This document shows, piece after piece, positions 45,086 through 54,049 of a stretch of DNA of 64,000 nucleotides. This DNA comes from Brevundimonas aurantiaca (GTDB taxonomy: Bacteria > Pseudomonadota > Alphaproteobacteria > Caulobacterales > Caulobacteraceae): positions 434,001 to 498,000 of the forward strand of contig NZ_JACHOQ010000001.1 of assembly GCF_014199955.1 (NCBI RefSeq). The letters run 5' to 3'. Position numbers and translations under genes: made by a program. The number at the start of each line of letters is the position of its first letter. Position 1 is the stretch's first letter. The notes under the pieces are model-generated. The model worked only from the letters and a program-made list of their open reading frames with translations, was not told the origin of the DNA and did no database searches.

Positions 45086-46120
45086 TCAGTAGATCAACTC
45101 GTCGTCGGAGCCTTGGCCGGCCAGCATGATCTCGCCGCGCGCGGCCAGATCCTTGGCGACCTGGACCATGGCCATCTGGGCCCCATCCACGTCCTTCAGC
45201 CGCACCGGCCCCATGGACTCCATGTCTTCGCGCAGGATCTTGGCGGCGCGTTCGGACATGTTGGAGAAGAACATCTCCCGCAGCCCTTCGGAGGCCCCCT
45301 TCATCGCCAGGCCCAGCGAGTCCTTGTCCACGGCCCGCAGAAGGGTCTGAACCCCGCCCGGATCCAGCTTGGACAGGTCTTCGAAGACGAACATCAGGGC
45401 GCGGATGCGTTCGGCGGATTCGCGGTTGCGCTCTTCCAGGGCGCCGATGAAGCGCGCCTCGGTCTGTCGGTCGAAACTGTTGAAGATGTCGGCCATCATT
45501 TCGTGGCTGTCGCGCTTGGAGGTGCGCGCCAGGTTCGACATGAATTCGGTGCGAAGGGTCGCCTCGATCTTGTCCAGGATTTCGCGCTGGACAGGCTCCA
45601 TCCGCAGCATCCGCTGGACGCATTCCAGGGCGAAATCCTCCGGCAGGGCCGTCAGCACCCGGGCGGCGTGGTCGGACTTCACCTTGGACAGGATGACGGC
45701 GACGGTCTGGGGATATTCGTTCTTCAGATAGTTGGCGAGAACCGCCTCGTTCACATTGCCCAGCTTGTCCCACATGGTCCGGCCGGCCGGACCGCGGATT
45801 TCCTCCATCAAGCCGTCGACGCGATCCTTGGGCAGGAAGGCGCTGAGCAGCTTCTGGGTCTGTTCGAAACTGCCCATGACGGCGCCCGTGCCCGACAGGC
45901 CGGACACGAACTCCAGCATCAGGGCCTCGACCGCCTCGGCCGTCACATTGCCCAGGGTCGCCATGGCCTGGGAGATCTCCTTGACCTCCTCGTCGTCCAG
46001 CCTCTCCCACAGGGCGGTGTGGTCTTCGCCCAGGGCCAGCAGGATGACGGCCGCCTTCTCGGGGCCGGTAAGCCGATTGGGGTCCTCGATGACCGGCTTT
46101 TTCGAAACCAGCTTGGCCAT
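45086..46120 (-). CDS. fliG: flagellar motor switch protein FliG
   Basis: The torque-transmitting rotor protein between the MS ring and the C ring. The 344 residues show the N-terminal domain [20 protein letters not shown], the middle EVILANYLKN-type armadillo segments ([38 protein letters not shown]) and the C-terminal charged torque helix ([20 protein letters not shown]). Its start codon shares one base with the fliF stop. Confidence 0.97.
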   Translation of the reverse strand: MAKLVSKKPVIEDPNRLTGPEKAAVILLALGEDHTALWERLDDEEVKEISQAMATLGNVTAEAVEALMLEFVSGLSGTGAVMGSFEQTQKLLSAFLPKDRVDGLMEEIRGPAGRTMWDKLGNVNEAVLANYLKNEYPQTVAVILSKVKSDHAARVLTALPEDFALECVQRMLRMEPVQREILDKIEATLRTEFMSNLARTSKRDSHEMMADIFNSFDRQTEARFIGALEERNRESAERIRALMFVFEDLSKLDPGGVQTLLRAVDKDSLGLAMKGASEGLREMFFSNMSERAAKILREDMESMGPVRLKDVDGAQMAMVQVAKDLAARGEIMLAGQGSDDELIY

Positions 46121-47796
46121 CAGCCTTCCGCCACCCAGTTGCGCAGGATGTTGGCGGCCTCGTCAGGATGGGCCTGGACGAAGTCGGCGACCTTCTTGAC
46201 CGAAGACGCCTTCACCTGCCCTTCGATACGGGCGATGTCGATCTTCTGGTCCATTTCGTTCGGCGCAGGCAGTTGCACCAGCTGGGGCTGGCCGTCCGGG
46301 CCGATGACGGTCGTGGTCAAGGTGGCGACCGGCGTGCCGTCCGGGGCCGTCAGAGCCGGCGCTCCAGGACCGGCCGCCCCGCCCGAGCCGGCCGTCTTCA
46401 GCAAGGGCCGCAGGACGAAGAAGATCAGCAGCAGCGCCACTGCCGCCAGGATGCCCAGCTCGATCAGCCGCATGACGTCGGTCTTGGAGAAGTCCAGCAG
46501 CGAAGGCTTGTCGTCCAGCCCGCCGGGCAGGCCGGTGTCGCGGTTGAAGCGGACGTTGATGACCTCGATCTTGTCGCCGCGGGCCTCGTCTATGCCGGCC
46601 GCCGCCGCGACCAGGGACTTGATCTGAGCGATCTCCTCGGCCGAGCGCGGCGCATAGGTCGGCTCTCCCTTGCCGTCGGCGGCCGGGGTCCATTTGCCGT
46701 CCACGGCGACGGCGACGGCCAGCTTCTTGACCTCGCCCGGCTCCTTGGTGGTCGTGGTGGTGGTGTTGGAGATTTCGTAGTTTGTCGTCTCGGCGTTCTC
46801 GGCGGTGGTCGAGCCGGCCGGCGTGGTCGCGGGCGGGGCGCCGCCCGGGATGTTGTTCGCCGCCGTCACGCCGCCGTCGTTCTGGCCGGTCGTGTCCGAG
46901 GACTGCGAGCCGTTGGCCGTGGTCGAACGCACGACCTGGCCGTCGGGATCGAACTTCTGTTCCTGGGTGGTGGAGCGGCTTTGGTCGATGTCGGCCGTCA
47001 CCTGGACCCGCGCCGAGCCGACGCCGACGACGCCCTCGACGATGTCCTTGATGCGCGCCTGAAGCTGGGCCTCGGTATTGCCCTTGGTTTCGGCCGCAGA
47101 GGCCGAGGTGAAGCCGCCGTCGTCGCCGGCCGCCAGGGTGCGGTTGTTCTGATCGGCCACCGTGACCCGGTCCGGCTTCAGATTGGGCACGGACGAGGCC
47201 ACCAGATTGCGGATGGCCCGCACCTGATCCGCCGTCAGATCCCGCCCACCCAGGCCGACCAGCACGGCGGCGGTGGGTTCGCCCGCAGCAGCGGTGAACA
47301 TCTCGCGACGCGGCATGGTGATGTGGACGCGGGCGGCGGTGATGCCGCGCATCGACATGATGGTGCGGGCCAGTTCGCCTTGCAGGGCGCGCTGTTCGTT
47401 CAGCTGTTGCTGGAACTCGGTCTGGCCCAGGACCGACTGATTGTCGAAGATTTCGTAGCCGACCGAGCCGGAGGTCACGAGCCCCTTTTCGGCGATCAGC
47501 ATCCGCGCCGTGCCCACGTCGTCGCGATTGACCATGACGGTCGAGCCGTCGCCCTTGGAGGCGTATTTGATGCCGGCCTGCTGCAGGGCGGCGGTGATTT
47601 CGCCGGCTTCGCGCAGATCGAGGTTGGAATAGAGCAAGGCGTCCGGCGCCTGGCCCACGCGCAGCATGACGGCGACCAGGACGGCGGTCACGCCCGCGGC
47701 GACGCCGAGGACGGCGGCCAGACGACCGATCCCGAACTTCTGCAACGCCGCCGTAAAGCCGCCCACGCGCCCACGCCCCAAACTCACGGGAGACAC
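46120..47796 (-). CDS. fliF: flagellar MS-ring protein FliF
   Basis: The inner-membrane ring that starts flagellar basal body assembly. The 558 residues have two transmembrane helices ([20 protein letters not shown] near residue 35 and [17 protein letters not shown] near 450) and the periplasmic ring-building domains ([40 protein letters not shown]). The C-terminal tail binds FliG. First gene of the operon fliF-fliG-fliH-fliN-flbD-bla-flhA. A CtrA-like site lies 36 bases upstream. Confidence 0.97.
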   Translation of the reverse strand: MSPVSLGRGRVGGFTAALQKFGIGRLAAVLGVAAGVTAVLVAVMLRVGQAPDALLYSNLDLREAGEITAALQQAGIKYASKGDGSTVMVNRDDVGTARMLIAEKGLVTSGSVGYEIFDNQSVLGQTEFQQQLNEQRALQGELARTIMSMRGITAARVHITMPRREMFTAAAGEPTAAVLVGLGGRDLTADQVRAIRNLVASSVPNLKPDRVTVADQNNRTLAAGDDGGFTSASAAETKGNTEAQLQARIKDIVEGVVGVGSARVQVTADIDQSRSTTQEQKFDPDGQVVRSTTANGSQSSDTTGQNDGGVTAANNIPGGAPPATTPAGSTTAENAETTNYEISNTTTTTTKEPGEVKKLAVAVAVDGKWTPAADGKGEPTYAPRSAEEIAQIKSLVAAAAGIDEARGDKIEVINVRFNRDTGLPGGLDDKPSLLDFSKTDVMRLIELGILAAVALLLIFFVLRPLLKTAGSGGAAGPGAPALTAPDGTPVATLTTTVIGPDGQPQLVQLPAPNEMDQKIDIARIEGQVKASSVKKVADFVQAHPDEAANILRNWVAEG

Positions 47797-47831
47797 CGAC
47801 GCCCCGCTAGGCAGAAAATGCCGTGTCGATG

Positions 47832-47847
47832 GTAAATGGGCCGTTAA
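47832..47847 (-). promoter_or_regulatory. probable CtrA-binding site upstream of fliF
   Basis: On the minus strand TTAA-CGGCCCA-TTTA-C (47847 to 47832) is one mismatch from the CtrA box TTAA-N7-TTAAC. In Caulobacter the fliF promoter is CtrA-dependent, with the box at this place, so cell-cycle control of the whole operon is likely. Confidence 0.7.
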
Positions 47848-47854
47848 GAGACCT

Positions 47855-48874
47855 TTACGGGCGAACCGCCGCTTCCAGCTCAGTCAGGACCGGTGGCGCG
47901 CCGGACGGCAGGGCCGCCCTGGGATCCTTCAGCCAGGCGGCGATGTCGCGATAGACGATCTCGGCGTCCAGATCGCGGTCCAGCAGGTGCCAGCTGTCGG
48001 GATACCAGGCCGTCTTCAGGGCGCCGCCCTCGGCCACGGCCCTTTGCAGGGCCTTCTTCATCTGATCCCTTTTGACGATCTCATCGTGCGCGCCGTACAT
48101 CAGAAGGGCGTCGCCGCGGATGCGGCCCAGGCTGCGCGACGCCGTCTCCATCAGATCGACCAGGCCGTAGATGGTGTCGAACCGGGTGGCCAGGATGCTT
48201 TGCGGGTCGCGGCCGTTGCGGACCAGCTCCAGCGTGTTGCTGGAGGCGTGGATGTCGCGCGTGATGAAGCTGGGCGGCTCCAGGGCCACGCCGCCCGCCA
48301 GACGCGCGGCGATGTTCAGGACGGCGCTGTTCAACGGCCCCTGGGTCGACCAGCCCCAGACGCCGGGCGCCAGCAGCACCACCCGGTCGGCGTCGGGCGG
48401 ATCGTCCGATCCGAAGGCGGCGGCGGCCACCGATCCCCCCATGCTCTCGCCGACCACGGCGATGACGGCATGGGGATGGCGCGCGCGGGCCAGGGCCGTC
48501 GCCTCGCGCAGGTCCTGGGTCATCTTGGCGGTCCCCGCCCAGACGCCCCGCCCCGGCGCCGCGCCGAAGCCGCGCTGGTCATAGGCCCAGGTCTCGATTC
48601 CCTGTTCGGCCCACCAGGGTCCGGCCAGTCGGAAGCTGGCGGCGTGGTCGTTCATGCCGTGCAGGGCGACGATGACCGCCCAGGGCTCGCGGTCGGTCGG
48701 GCCCCAGCGCATCAGAGGCAGACGCGCCCCGTCCGACATGACCAGGGCGTGATCCTCCACGTGCGGCCCGGCGAAGCCCGGCGGAGGCGTCATCGGCGGC
48801 TGGATATGGGGCGCGGCGCAACCGGTCAGGCCCAAGACCAATCCTGCGGCCGCGATCAGTCCTCTGGAGGTCAT
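47855..48874 (-). CDS. alpha/beta hydrolase lipoprotein (lysophospholipase-like)
   Basis: A 339-residue serine hydrolase with a lipobox signal (MTSRGLIAAAGLVLGLTGCA). The nucleophile elbow is GESMGGSVAAAAFGS, the oxyanion segment is IVALHGMNDHAASFRLAG, and the Asp and His of the triad are seen in LLMYGAHDEIVKR and DSWHLLDRD. The fold and HGMNDHAASF segment match monoacylglycerol lipase/lysophospholipase proteins (Hydrolase_4). It ends 58 bases upstream of fliF and overlaps the upstream UDG gene by 4 bases. Confidence 0.9.
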   Translation of the reverse strand: MTSRGLIAAAGLVLGLTGCAAPHIQPPMTPPPGFAGPHVEDHALVMSDGARLPLMRWGPTDREPWAVIVALHGMNDHAASFRLAGPWWAEQGIETWAYDQRGFGAAPGRGVWAGTAKMTQDLREATALARARHPHAVIAVVGESMGGSVAAAAFGSDDPPDADRVVLLAPGVWGWSTQGPLNSAVLNIAARLAGGVALEPPSFITRDIHASSNTLELVRNGRDPQSILATRFDTIYGLVDLMETASRSLGRIRGDALLMYGAHDEIVKRDQMKKALQRAVAEGGALKTAWYPDSWHLLDRDLDAEIVYRDIAAWLKDPRAALPSGAPPVLTELEAAVRP

Positions 48875-49473
48875 GCGCGCATCCTCATCGGCGTTAAGAT
48901 CGAGGCGACGCGCATCCGCAGATAGGGGATCACCTCGTCCTCAAACCACGGGTTCCGTCTCAGCCAGGCCGTATTGCGCCAGGACGGGTGCGGAAGCACC
49001 AGATGGTCGGGGGCGTAGTCCCGCCAGGCCCGCACCGTTTCGGTCATATTACGTTGGGTTCGTGCGCCCAGGGCCCAGGCCTGGGCATAGCCGCCGACCA
49101 GCAGGGTCAATTCCATCTGCGGCAGGGCCTGCATCAGCGGCGGCCGCCACAGCTCGGCGCATCGGGCGGGCGGCGGATAGTCGCCCCCTTTCGGCGCCGT
49201 GCCGGGATAGCAGAAGGCCTGGGCCGCCACCCCGATGCGGCGGTCGGCGTAGAAGGTCTCATAGTCCACCCCCATCCAGTCGCGCAGCCGGTCGCCGGAC
49301 GGATCGGTGAAGGGCAGGCCGCTTTCATGCACCCGCCGCCCCGGAGCCTGGCCGCAGATCAAGAGCCGCGTCTCGGGAAAGACCCGAACCACCGGGCGCG
49401 GCGTATGCGGCAGCACGCCCGCGCAGGCGCGGCAGGCGCGGATGTCGCTCAGAAGGGCGTCGAGACTTCCCAC
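48871..49473 (-). CDS. uracil-DNA glycosylase-fold protein with Fe-S cysteine pattern
   Basis: A 200-residue member of the UDG superfamily. The active-site motif is LLICGQAPGRRVHESGLPFT followed by DPSGDRLRDWMGV, and the C-terminal motif is LPHPSWRNTAWLRRN. Cysteines C14 and C17 (RACRACAG) and the later pair in AFCYPG and ARCAEL, spaced 16 apart, match the 4Fe-4S pattern. This is the reverse of the first UDG in the window, which has lost half. Starting at a GTG at 49473 removes a stretch that is only repeat sequence; a longer frame continues upstream into the repeat. Confidence 0.82.
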   Translation of the reverse strand: MGSLDALLSDIRACRACAGVLPHTPRPVVRVFPETRLLICGQAPGRRVHESGLPFTDPSGDRLRDWMGVDYETFYADRRIGVAAQAFCYPGTAPKGGDYPPPARCAELWRPPLMQALPQMELTLLVGGYAQAWALGARTQRNMTETVRAWRDYAPDHLVLPHPSWRNTAWLRRNPWFEDEVIPYLRMRVASILTPMRMRA

Positions 49474-49476
49474 GCC

Positions 49477-49506
49477 CCGCTCATCCCCGCGAAGGCGGGG
49501 ACCCAG
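49477..49506. repeat. 30-base inverted repeat, left arm
   Basis: CCGCTCATCCCCGCG followed by AAGGCGGGGACCCAG; internally it forms a CCCCGC/GCGGGG hairpin. It is the exact reverse complement of 49577-49606 and lies 4 bases upstream of the GTG of the UDG-fold gene, whose ribosome binding sequence it probably supplies. Confidence 0.85.
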
Positions 49507-49576
49507 ATCATTGGGGGCTTCCGTCTCGCCGATTTTCAGCGATGCCGATCCCAAAAGCCTTGCCTCAAGAAAAGGA

Positions 49577-49606
49577 CTGGGTCCCCGCCTTCGCGGGGAT
49601 GAGCGG
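49577..49606. repeat. 30-base inverted repeat, right arm
   Basis: The perfect reverse complement of 49477-49506, 70 bases away. This GTCCCCGCCTTCGCGGGGAT word is a common dispersed intergenic repeat of Caulobacterales and sphingomonads. It ends 5 bases from the stop codon of the DUF3253 gene. Confidence 0.85.
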
Positions 49607-49611
49607 AGTGG

Positions 49612-49917
49612 TCAATCTTCGATGTCGTCCTCGGCGACCGGCGGACGGCGGCTCAGCGCCAGGGCCGCCTCCTCCTCGGTCGGCAGACGCAGGCGCGTCA
49701 CGCCGCGGAAATTGTCCGGATCGACCGGCTTGCCCTTTTTGGTGATGGTCAGCCTGCCCTGGCGCATCAGGCCCAGGGCCGCAGCCCGCACCTTGGGCAG
49801 CATCCGCTGCCACTGCTCCGGCTGCAGCGCCTTGGCCACCTCGGCCGGCTCGATGCTCTTGCCCGGCTCAAGCCCGGCGAGTTTATTCAAGATTGCGGTT
49901 TCGATCGGATCGCTCAT
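49612..49917 (-). CDS. DUF3253 family protein
   Basis: A 101-residue protein, MSDPIETAILNKLAGLEPGK onward, with the conserved block EPAEVAKALQPEQWQRMLPK, VRAAALGLMRQGRLTITKKG and KPVDPDNFRGVTRLRLP. This is the DUF3253 winged-helix-like domain, of unknown role. The ATG at 49917 is chosen over an earlier one at 49935 because it gives the usual N-terminus. It is divergent from the thioesterase gene. Confidence 0.85.
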   Translation of the reverse strand: MSDPIETAILNKLAGLEPGKSIEPAEVAKALQPEQWQRMLPKVRAAALGLMRQGRLTITKKGKPVDPDNFRGVTRLRLPTEEEAALALSRRPPVAEDDIED

Positions 49918-49964
49918 TGCGCCTATATGCTGCACCGCGAGACCAGAAGTAAGGCCGAGTCGTC

Positions 49965-50399
49965 ATGCCGAAGAAAATCACCGTCACCGAGGGCGAGTTC
50001 GCCGGTTGGCAGACCTATGACCTGCACGACACCTTCGACGTCGTGGTCGGCCCCTTCTACGGCAAGCTCGATCCCAACGGCCACATGCGCTGCGCCTTCC
50101 GCGCCGAACAGAAACACATGAACGCCGGCGGGCGGATGCACGGCGGCTGTCTGATGACCTTCGCCGACATCGCCATGTTCCAGATCGCCTATCAGGAGAT
50201 GGAGGGCGCCTCGGGCGTGACCGTCCAGCTGGACTCCACCTTCATCGACGGCGCCTATGTCGGCGAACTGATCGAGGCGACCGGACAGGTGACCAAGGCG
50301 GGCAAGAGCCTGATCTTCGTGCGGGGCCAGATCAACACCGGCGAACGGCTGCTGATGACCTTCTCGGGCGTCATCCGCAAATTCACGCCGCGCGCCTGA
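49965..50399 (+). CDS. PaaI-type hotdog thioesterase
   Basis: A 144-residue acyl-CoA thioesterase-like protein. The hotdog signature is NAGGRMHGGCLMTFADIAMF followed by TVQLDSTFIDGAYVGELIEA and VTKAGKSLIFVRGQI. The AGGRMHGG segment is the PaaI active-site region. The substrate is unknown. Its 3' end overlaps the convergent DUF1275 gene by 17 bases. Confidence 0.9.
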   Translation: MPKKITVTEGEFAGWQTYDLHDTFDVVVGPFYGKLDPNGHMRCAFRAEQKHMNAGGRMHGGCLMTFADIAMFQIAYQEMEGASGVTVQLDSTFIDGAYVGELIEATGQVTKAGKSLIFVRGQINTGERLLMTFSGVIRKFTPRA

Positions 50400-51021
50400 A
50401 CCGCACGACCAGGGCCATAAGGACGGCGAAACCGGCGGCGGGCCACAGGGCCGCCAGTCCCAGACGGCCGAAGACCAGCGCGCCCAGAACCGCCCCCAGG
50501 ATCAGGCCGGCCCAGAGCGTCAGATAACCCTTGTAGGCGGAAGGGTCCCCGCCCCTGACCGCGCTGGCCAGGGCTTGGCCCAGTTTGACGAGCGTGCCGG
50601 TCATATAGGTCAGGCTGACCCCGACCTCGCCGTTCCTCAGAAAGACCGAATTCTCCGCCCCCATCGCCATGACCATCAGGCCGACGGCCGCAGGCGTCAG
50701 CCCCGCGCCCGCCAGGGCCGCCGCCGACGCCAGCAACAGGGCCTCGAACATCAGAACCCGGCTGCGCGATCGCGCATCCTCGCCGCCCGCGACCAGGGCG
50801 CCGAAAAAGGAGCCCAGAACGAACAGGGCCAGGATCCCCGCCAGCTGTCCGGCCGCCGGCCAATGCCCTTCGGCGAGGTTGGCGGCCAACCGCGTGGAGT
50901 TGCCGCTCATGAAGGAGACGAACACCCCGCCCAGGTGCAAAAAGCCCAGGCTATCGACATAACCCGCCAGTCCTGCGAGCAGCAGGGCCAGCCGGCGGTC
51001 AGACGGCGCCAGCAGCCGCAA
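50383..51021 (-). CDS. YoaK/DUF1275 family membrane protein
   Basis: A 212-residue integral membrane protein with about six hydrophobic segments. The conserved features are LAGLAGYVDSLGFLHLGGVF, VSFMSGNSTRLA, MAMGAENSVFLRNGEVGVSL and TYMTGTLVKLGQALA, all signature parts of the DUF1275 family. The function is unknown. It is followed on the same strand by a GST gene start 6 bases upstream. Confidence 0.9.
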   Translation of the reverse strand: MRLLAPSDRRLALLLAGLAGYVDSLGFLHLGGVFVSFMSGNSTRLAANLAEGHWPAAGQLAGILALFVLGSFFGALVAGGEDARSRSRVLMFEALLLASAAALAGAGLTPAAVGLMVMAMGAENSVFLRNGEVGVSLTYMTGTLVKLGQALASAVRGGDPSAYKGYLTLWAGLILGAVLGALVFGRLGLAALWPAAGFAVLMALVVRFRRAA

Positions 51022-51027
51022 GGCGGC

Positions 51028-51648
51028 TCAGACCCCCGCCTTGGCGGCGGGGCGCTCGCGGCAGGCGTCGAACCAGCGGTGCAGGTTCTCGAACTCGGCG
51101 GGCGGGCGGTAGCGGACCAGCCGGGCGAAGTCCAAACCGACCACGGCGACGATGTCGGCGATGGTGAACCGATCCAGGGCGATGAATTCCCGCTCGGCCA
51201 GATGCCGGTCCAGGGTCTTCATGAACCGCTCGGCCGAAACTCGGTTGTACTCAGCCACCTGCGGGATCTGAACCGCCTCCAGCGCGGCCAGGGCCGGGTG
51301 CGAGTGACGCACGTTCAGCATGATCGGATTGGACAGATAGAATTCGCACCGGCGCGTCCACATTTCGACCACCGCCTGTTCGCGGGCGTCGCGGCCGAAC
51401 AGGTTCGGCTCTGGATACAGGGCCTCCAGATAGCGGCCGATAGCCACGGATTCGGAAATGGTCGTGCCGTCGTCCAACTCCAGCGCCGGAACGTGAGGCA
51501 CGCCGACCTTGGCGCGATATTCGGCCTTCTTGTGCTCGCCCGTCAGTATATCGACGTCGATCAGTTCGACGTCTTCGATCCCCTTCTCCGCCATGACCCA
51601 TCGGACCCGCCGCGGATTGGGGGCGCGGTGCGAGGTGTAGAGCTTCAT
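51028..51648 (-). CDS. glutathione S-transferase family protein
   Basis: A 206-residue GST. The N-terminal domain includes MKLYTSHRAPNPRRVRWVMA, VPHVPALELDDGTTISESVA and IGRYLEALYPEPNLFG; the C-terminal helical domain has FTIADIVAVVGLDFARL. The first strand lacks the usual catalytic Tyr/Ser/Cys at the standard place except for SHRAPNPRR, seen in the Gtt-like/YghU-like group. Substrate unknown. It is 28 bases downstream of the transporter gene on the same strand. Confidence 0.9.
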   Translation of the reverse strand: MKLYTSHRAPNPRRVRWVMAEKGIEDVELIDVDILTGEHKKAEYRAKVGVPHVPALELDDGTTISESVAIGRYLEALYPEPNLFGRDAREQAVVEMWTRRCEFYLSNPIMLNVRHSHPALAALEAVQIPQVAEYNRVSAERFMKTLDRHLAEREFIALDRFTIADIVAVVGLDFARLVRYRPPAEFENLHRWFDACRERPAAKAGV

Positions 51649-51676
51649 CGGGACGCCTCCGTTGTTTTGGGAAACG

Positions 51677-52951
51677 CTACTGCCCGAAGACCGTCGCTGG
51701 CAAGGCGCCGACGATGGCGGCGCTCATCAGCGTGGCCATGAAGCCGGCGAACAGGGCCTTCCAGATCAGCCCCAGAACCTCGTGCCGACGCTCGGGCATC
51801 AAGACCGACAGGCCGGTCACGGTAATGCCGACCGAACCGATGTTGGCGAAGCCGCACAGCGCATAGGTCATCAGCATCCGCGTCCGCTCGCTCATGGCCT
51901 CGGCCGGTATCTTACCCAGGTCGATGAAGGCCACGAACTCGGTCAGGGCCAGTTTGACGCCCAGCAGCCAGCCGCCCTGCCCCGCCTCGCGCGCGTCCAC
52001 CCCGATCAGCCAGGCCAGGGGGGTGAACAGGACGCCCAGAATCCGCTCGACCGTCAGCGGCTCGCCGAAGACGATCAAACCGCCCAGCATGATGTTGACC
52101 AGGGCGACCAGGGCGACGAACACAATCAGCACGGCCGAAATGTTCAGCACCACCATCAGCCCGTCCGAGGTGCCCTTGGAAATGGCGTCGATGGCGCTGT
52201 CGTACTTCAGGGCCGAGTCATAGCTGATGGCCTGAGCCGCCTGTTTGTCGGGCTCGGGCACGATGATCCGCGCCAGCAGCACCCCGGCCGGGGCCGAGAC
52301 GATGGAGGCGACCAGCACGTGGCCGGCCGCGTTCGGCAGGGTCTGGGACAGGATGCTGGCGTAGGCCACCATGGTCGATCCCGCCACCGTCGCCAGACCG
52401 ACGGTCATCATCAGGAAGATTTCGGACCGGCTCAGCTTGTCCAGATAGGCCTTGATGACGATCGGGCTTTCGATCGTGCCCAGGAAGATGTTGGCCGCCA
52501 CCGCCAGGGCCGAGGCGCCGCCCAGCCCCATGGTGCGCTGAAACAGAAAGCCGAAGCCCCGGATCAGCCACTTCAGGATCTTCCAGTGCCACAACAGGGC
52601 CGACAGGGCGGAAATCACCATGATCAGCGGCAGGACGTTGAAGGCGAAGGTGAACAGGGCGCCTTCGTTCTGAACCGCATAGGGCTGATCGCCCCCGCCC
52701 AGATAGCCGAAGACGAACCGCGTGCCCTGCGCCGTCGCCACGGCCAGGCCGTCGATCGCCCCCGTGACGGCGGCCAGCACCGTTCGCGACCCCGGAATGG
52801 CGAACAGGGCCAGCACCAGCGCCGCCTGAACGGCGACGGCGCCGATCGCCAGCTTCCAGGGGAAGACCCGCCGGTTCTCCGAGATCGCCCAGCAGACGGC
52901 GATGATGACGACCAGGCCGAACAGGCTCTGGAGGTTCAGAAGGCTGAACAT
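51677..52951 (-). CDS. concentrative nucleoside transporter (NupC family)
   Basis: A 424-residue proton/sodium-coupled nucleoside importer. It has about eight to ten membrane segments and the family motifs GFLFQRTMGLGGASALAVAAN, IFLGTIESPIVIKAYLDKLSR (the nucleoside-binding Glu-Ser-Pro), TVGLATVAGSTMVAYASIL and MTYALCGFANIGSVGI. It supplies nucleosides for salvage, which fits the purine nucleoside phosphorylase at 60.7 kb only loosely. Confidence 0.94.
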   Translation of the reverse strand: MFSLLNLQSLFGLVVIIAVCWAISENRRVFPWKLAIGAVAVQAALVLALFAIPGSRTVLAAVTGAIDGLAVATAQGTRFVFGYLGGGDQPYAVQNEGALFTFAFNVLPLIMVISALSALLWHWKILKWLIRGFGFLFQRTMGLGGASALAVAANIFLGTIESPIVIKAYLDKLSRSEIFLMMTVGLATVAGSTMVAYASILSQTLPNAAGHVLVASIVSAPAGVLLARIIVPEPDKQAAQAISYDSALKYDSAIDAISKGTSDGLMVVLNISAVLIVFVALVALVNIMLGGLIVFGEPLTVERILGVLFTPLAWLIGVDAREAGQGGWLLGVKLALTEFVAFIDLGKIPAEAMSERTRMLMTYALCGFANIGSVGITVTGLSVLMPERRHEVLGLIWKALFAGFMATLMSAAIVGALPATVFGQ

Positions 52952-53030
52952 GAAACGGCGATCCCTGCCCGGCCCGCGCCGGCTTCATCCGCTTCAAGGA
53001 CAAAGTGACGCGGCTGACAAGAGGCGTGCG

Positions 53031-53061
53031 AAAAAGGGCGGAGCCGACGCCCCGCCCTTTT
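53031..53061 (-). terminator. rho-independent terminator after ilvE
   Basis: A 10-base stem AAAAGGGCGG / CCGCCCTTTT around AGCCGACGCC, with T residues at the 3' end on the minus strand, 28 bases after the ilvE stop. Confidence 0.85.
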
Positions 53062-53088
53062 CCTTGCCTTCGGAAGGCTTGAACCGGC

Positions 53089-53967
53089 TTACAGCTGGCG
53101 GCGCACCAGCTTGCCGTAGGTCTCCATCAGGTCCAGCGACAGGGCGCCGGGGGTGAAGCGGTAGTCGCCCACCTCGGCCACCGGGGTCACCTCGACGGCG
53201 GTGCCGGTCAGGAAGCATTCGGAGAAGTCCGACAGCTCTTCGGGGCGGATGTCGCGCACCACGACCTCGATCCCCTTGGCCTTGGCGATCTCGATCACCG
53301 TCTGACGGGTGATGCCGTCCAGAATGTGCTCGACGCTGGGGGTGTGCAGCACGCCGTCCTTGACGAAGAAGACGTTGGCGCCGGTGGCCTCGGCCACATA
53401 GCCGCGCCAGTCCAGCATCAGGGCGTCGGCGAAACCGTTCCGCTCAGCCGTGTTCTTGGACATGGTGCAGATCATATACAGGCCGGCGGCCTTGGCCGTG
53501 GTCGGGGCCGTCGCCGGGTCGGGGCGGCGCCACTTGGCCCATTCCAGCTTCAGACCGCGCGCCTTGACCTCGGGATCGAAATAGCTGGGCCAGTCCCAGA
53601 CGGCGACCGCCAGGTGGACCTTGTTGTTCAGGGCCGAGACGCTGGTCTGTTCAGGCCCCAGATAGGCGACCGGACGCACGTAACAGTCGGTCAGACCGTT
53701 CTTGGCGCAGGTTTCGTTACAGATGGCGTCGATTTCAGCGACGCTGTAGGGTATCTCGAAATCGAGCAGGTTTGCGGACCGCTTCAGGCGCTCCGAATGC
53801 GGCGTCAGCTTGAAGATTTCGCCGCCGTACATACGCTCACCCTCGAATACCGACGAGCCATAGTGGAGGGCATGGGTCAAAATATGCGTTTTCGTTTCCC
53901 GCCAGGGCACGAATTCGCCGTCAAACCAGATCCATCCATCGCGATCGTCGAAAGGAACGAAGGCCAT
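53089..53967 (-). CDS. ilvE: branched-chain amino acid aminotransferase
   Basis: Transaminates the keto acids of leucine, isoleucine and valine with PLP. The 292 residues have the catalytic lysine in TAPTTAKAAGLYMICTMSKN, preceded by the ALHYGSSVFEGERMYGGEIF substrate segment and followed by EATGANVFFVKDGVLHTPS, then FLTGTAVEVTPVAEVGDY. The start has GGAGACGTGTTTCA as ribosome binding sequence. It is divergent from the OmpR-type regulator. Confidence 0.96.
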   Translation of the reverse strand: MAFVPFDDRDGWIWFDGEFVPWRETKTHILTHALHYGSSVFEGERMYGGEIFKLTPHSERLKRSANLLDFEIPYSVAEIDAICNETCAKNGLTDCYVRPVAYLGPEQTSVSALNNKVHLAVAVWDWPSYFDPEVKARGLKLEWAKWRRPDPATAPTTAKAAGLYMICTMSKNTAERNGFADALMLDWRGYVAEATGANVFFVKDGVLHTPSVEHILDGITRQTVIEIAKAKGIEVVVRDIRPEELSDFSECFLTGTAVEVTPVAEVGDYRFTPGALSLDLMETYGKLVRRQL

Positions 53968-54049
53968 TGAAACACGTCTCCTGCAGAAGTCTCCCTGTTA
54001 GAGCCCCCCGAATCGCTCAGGTCAACGGCTGGGATCGGGAGAATCGCGC

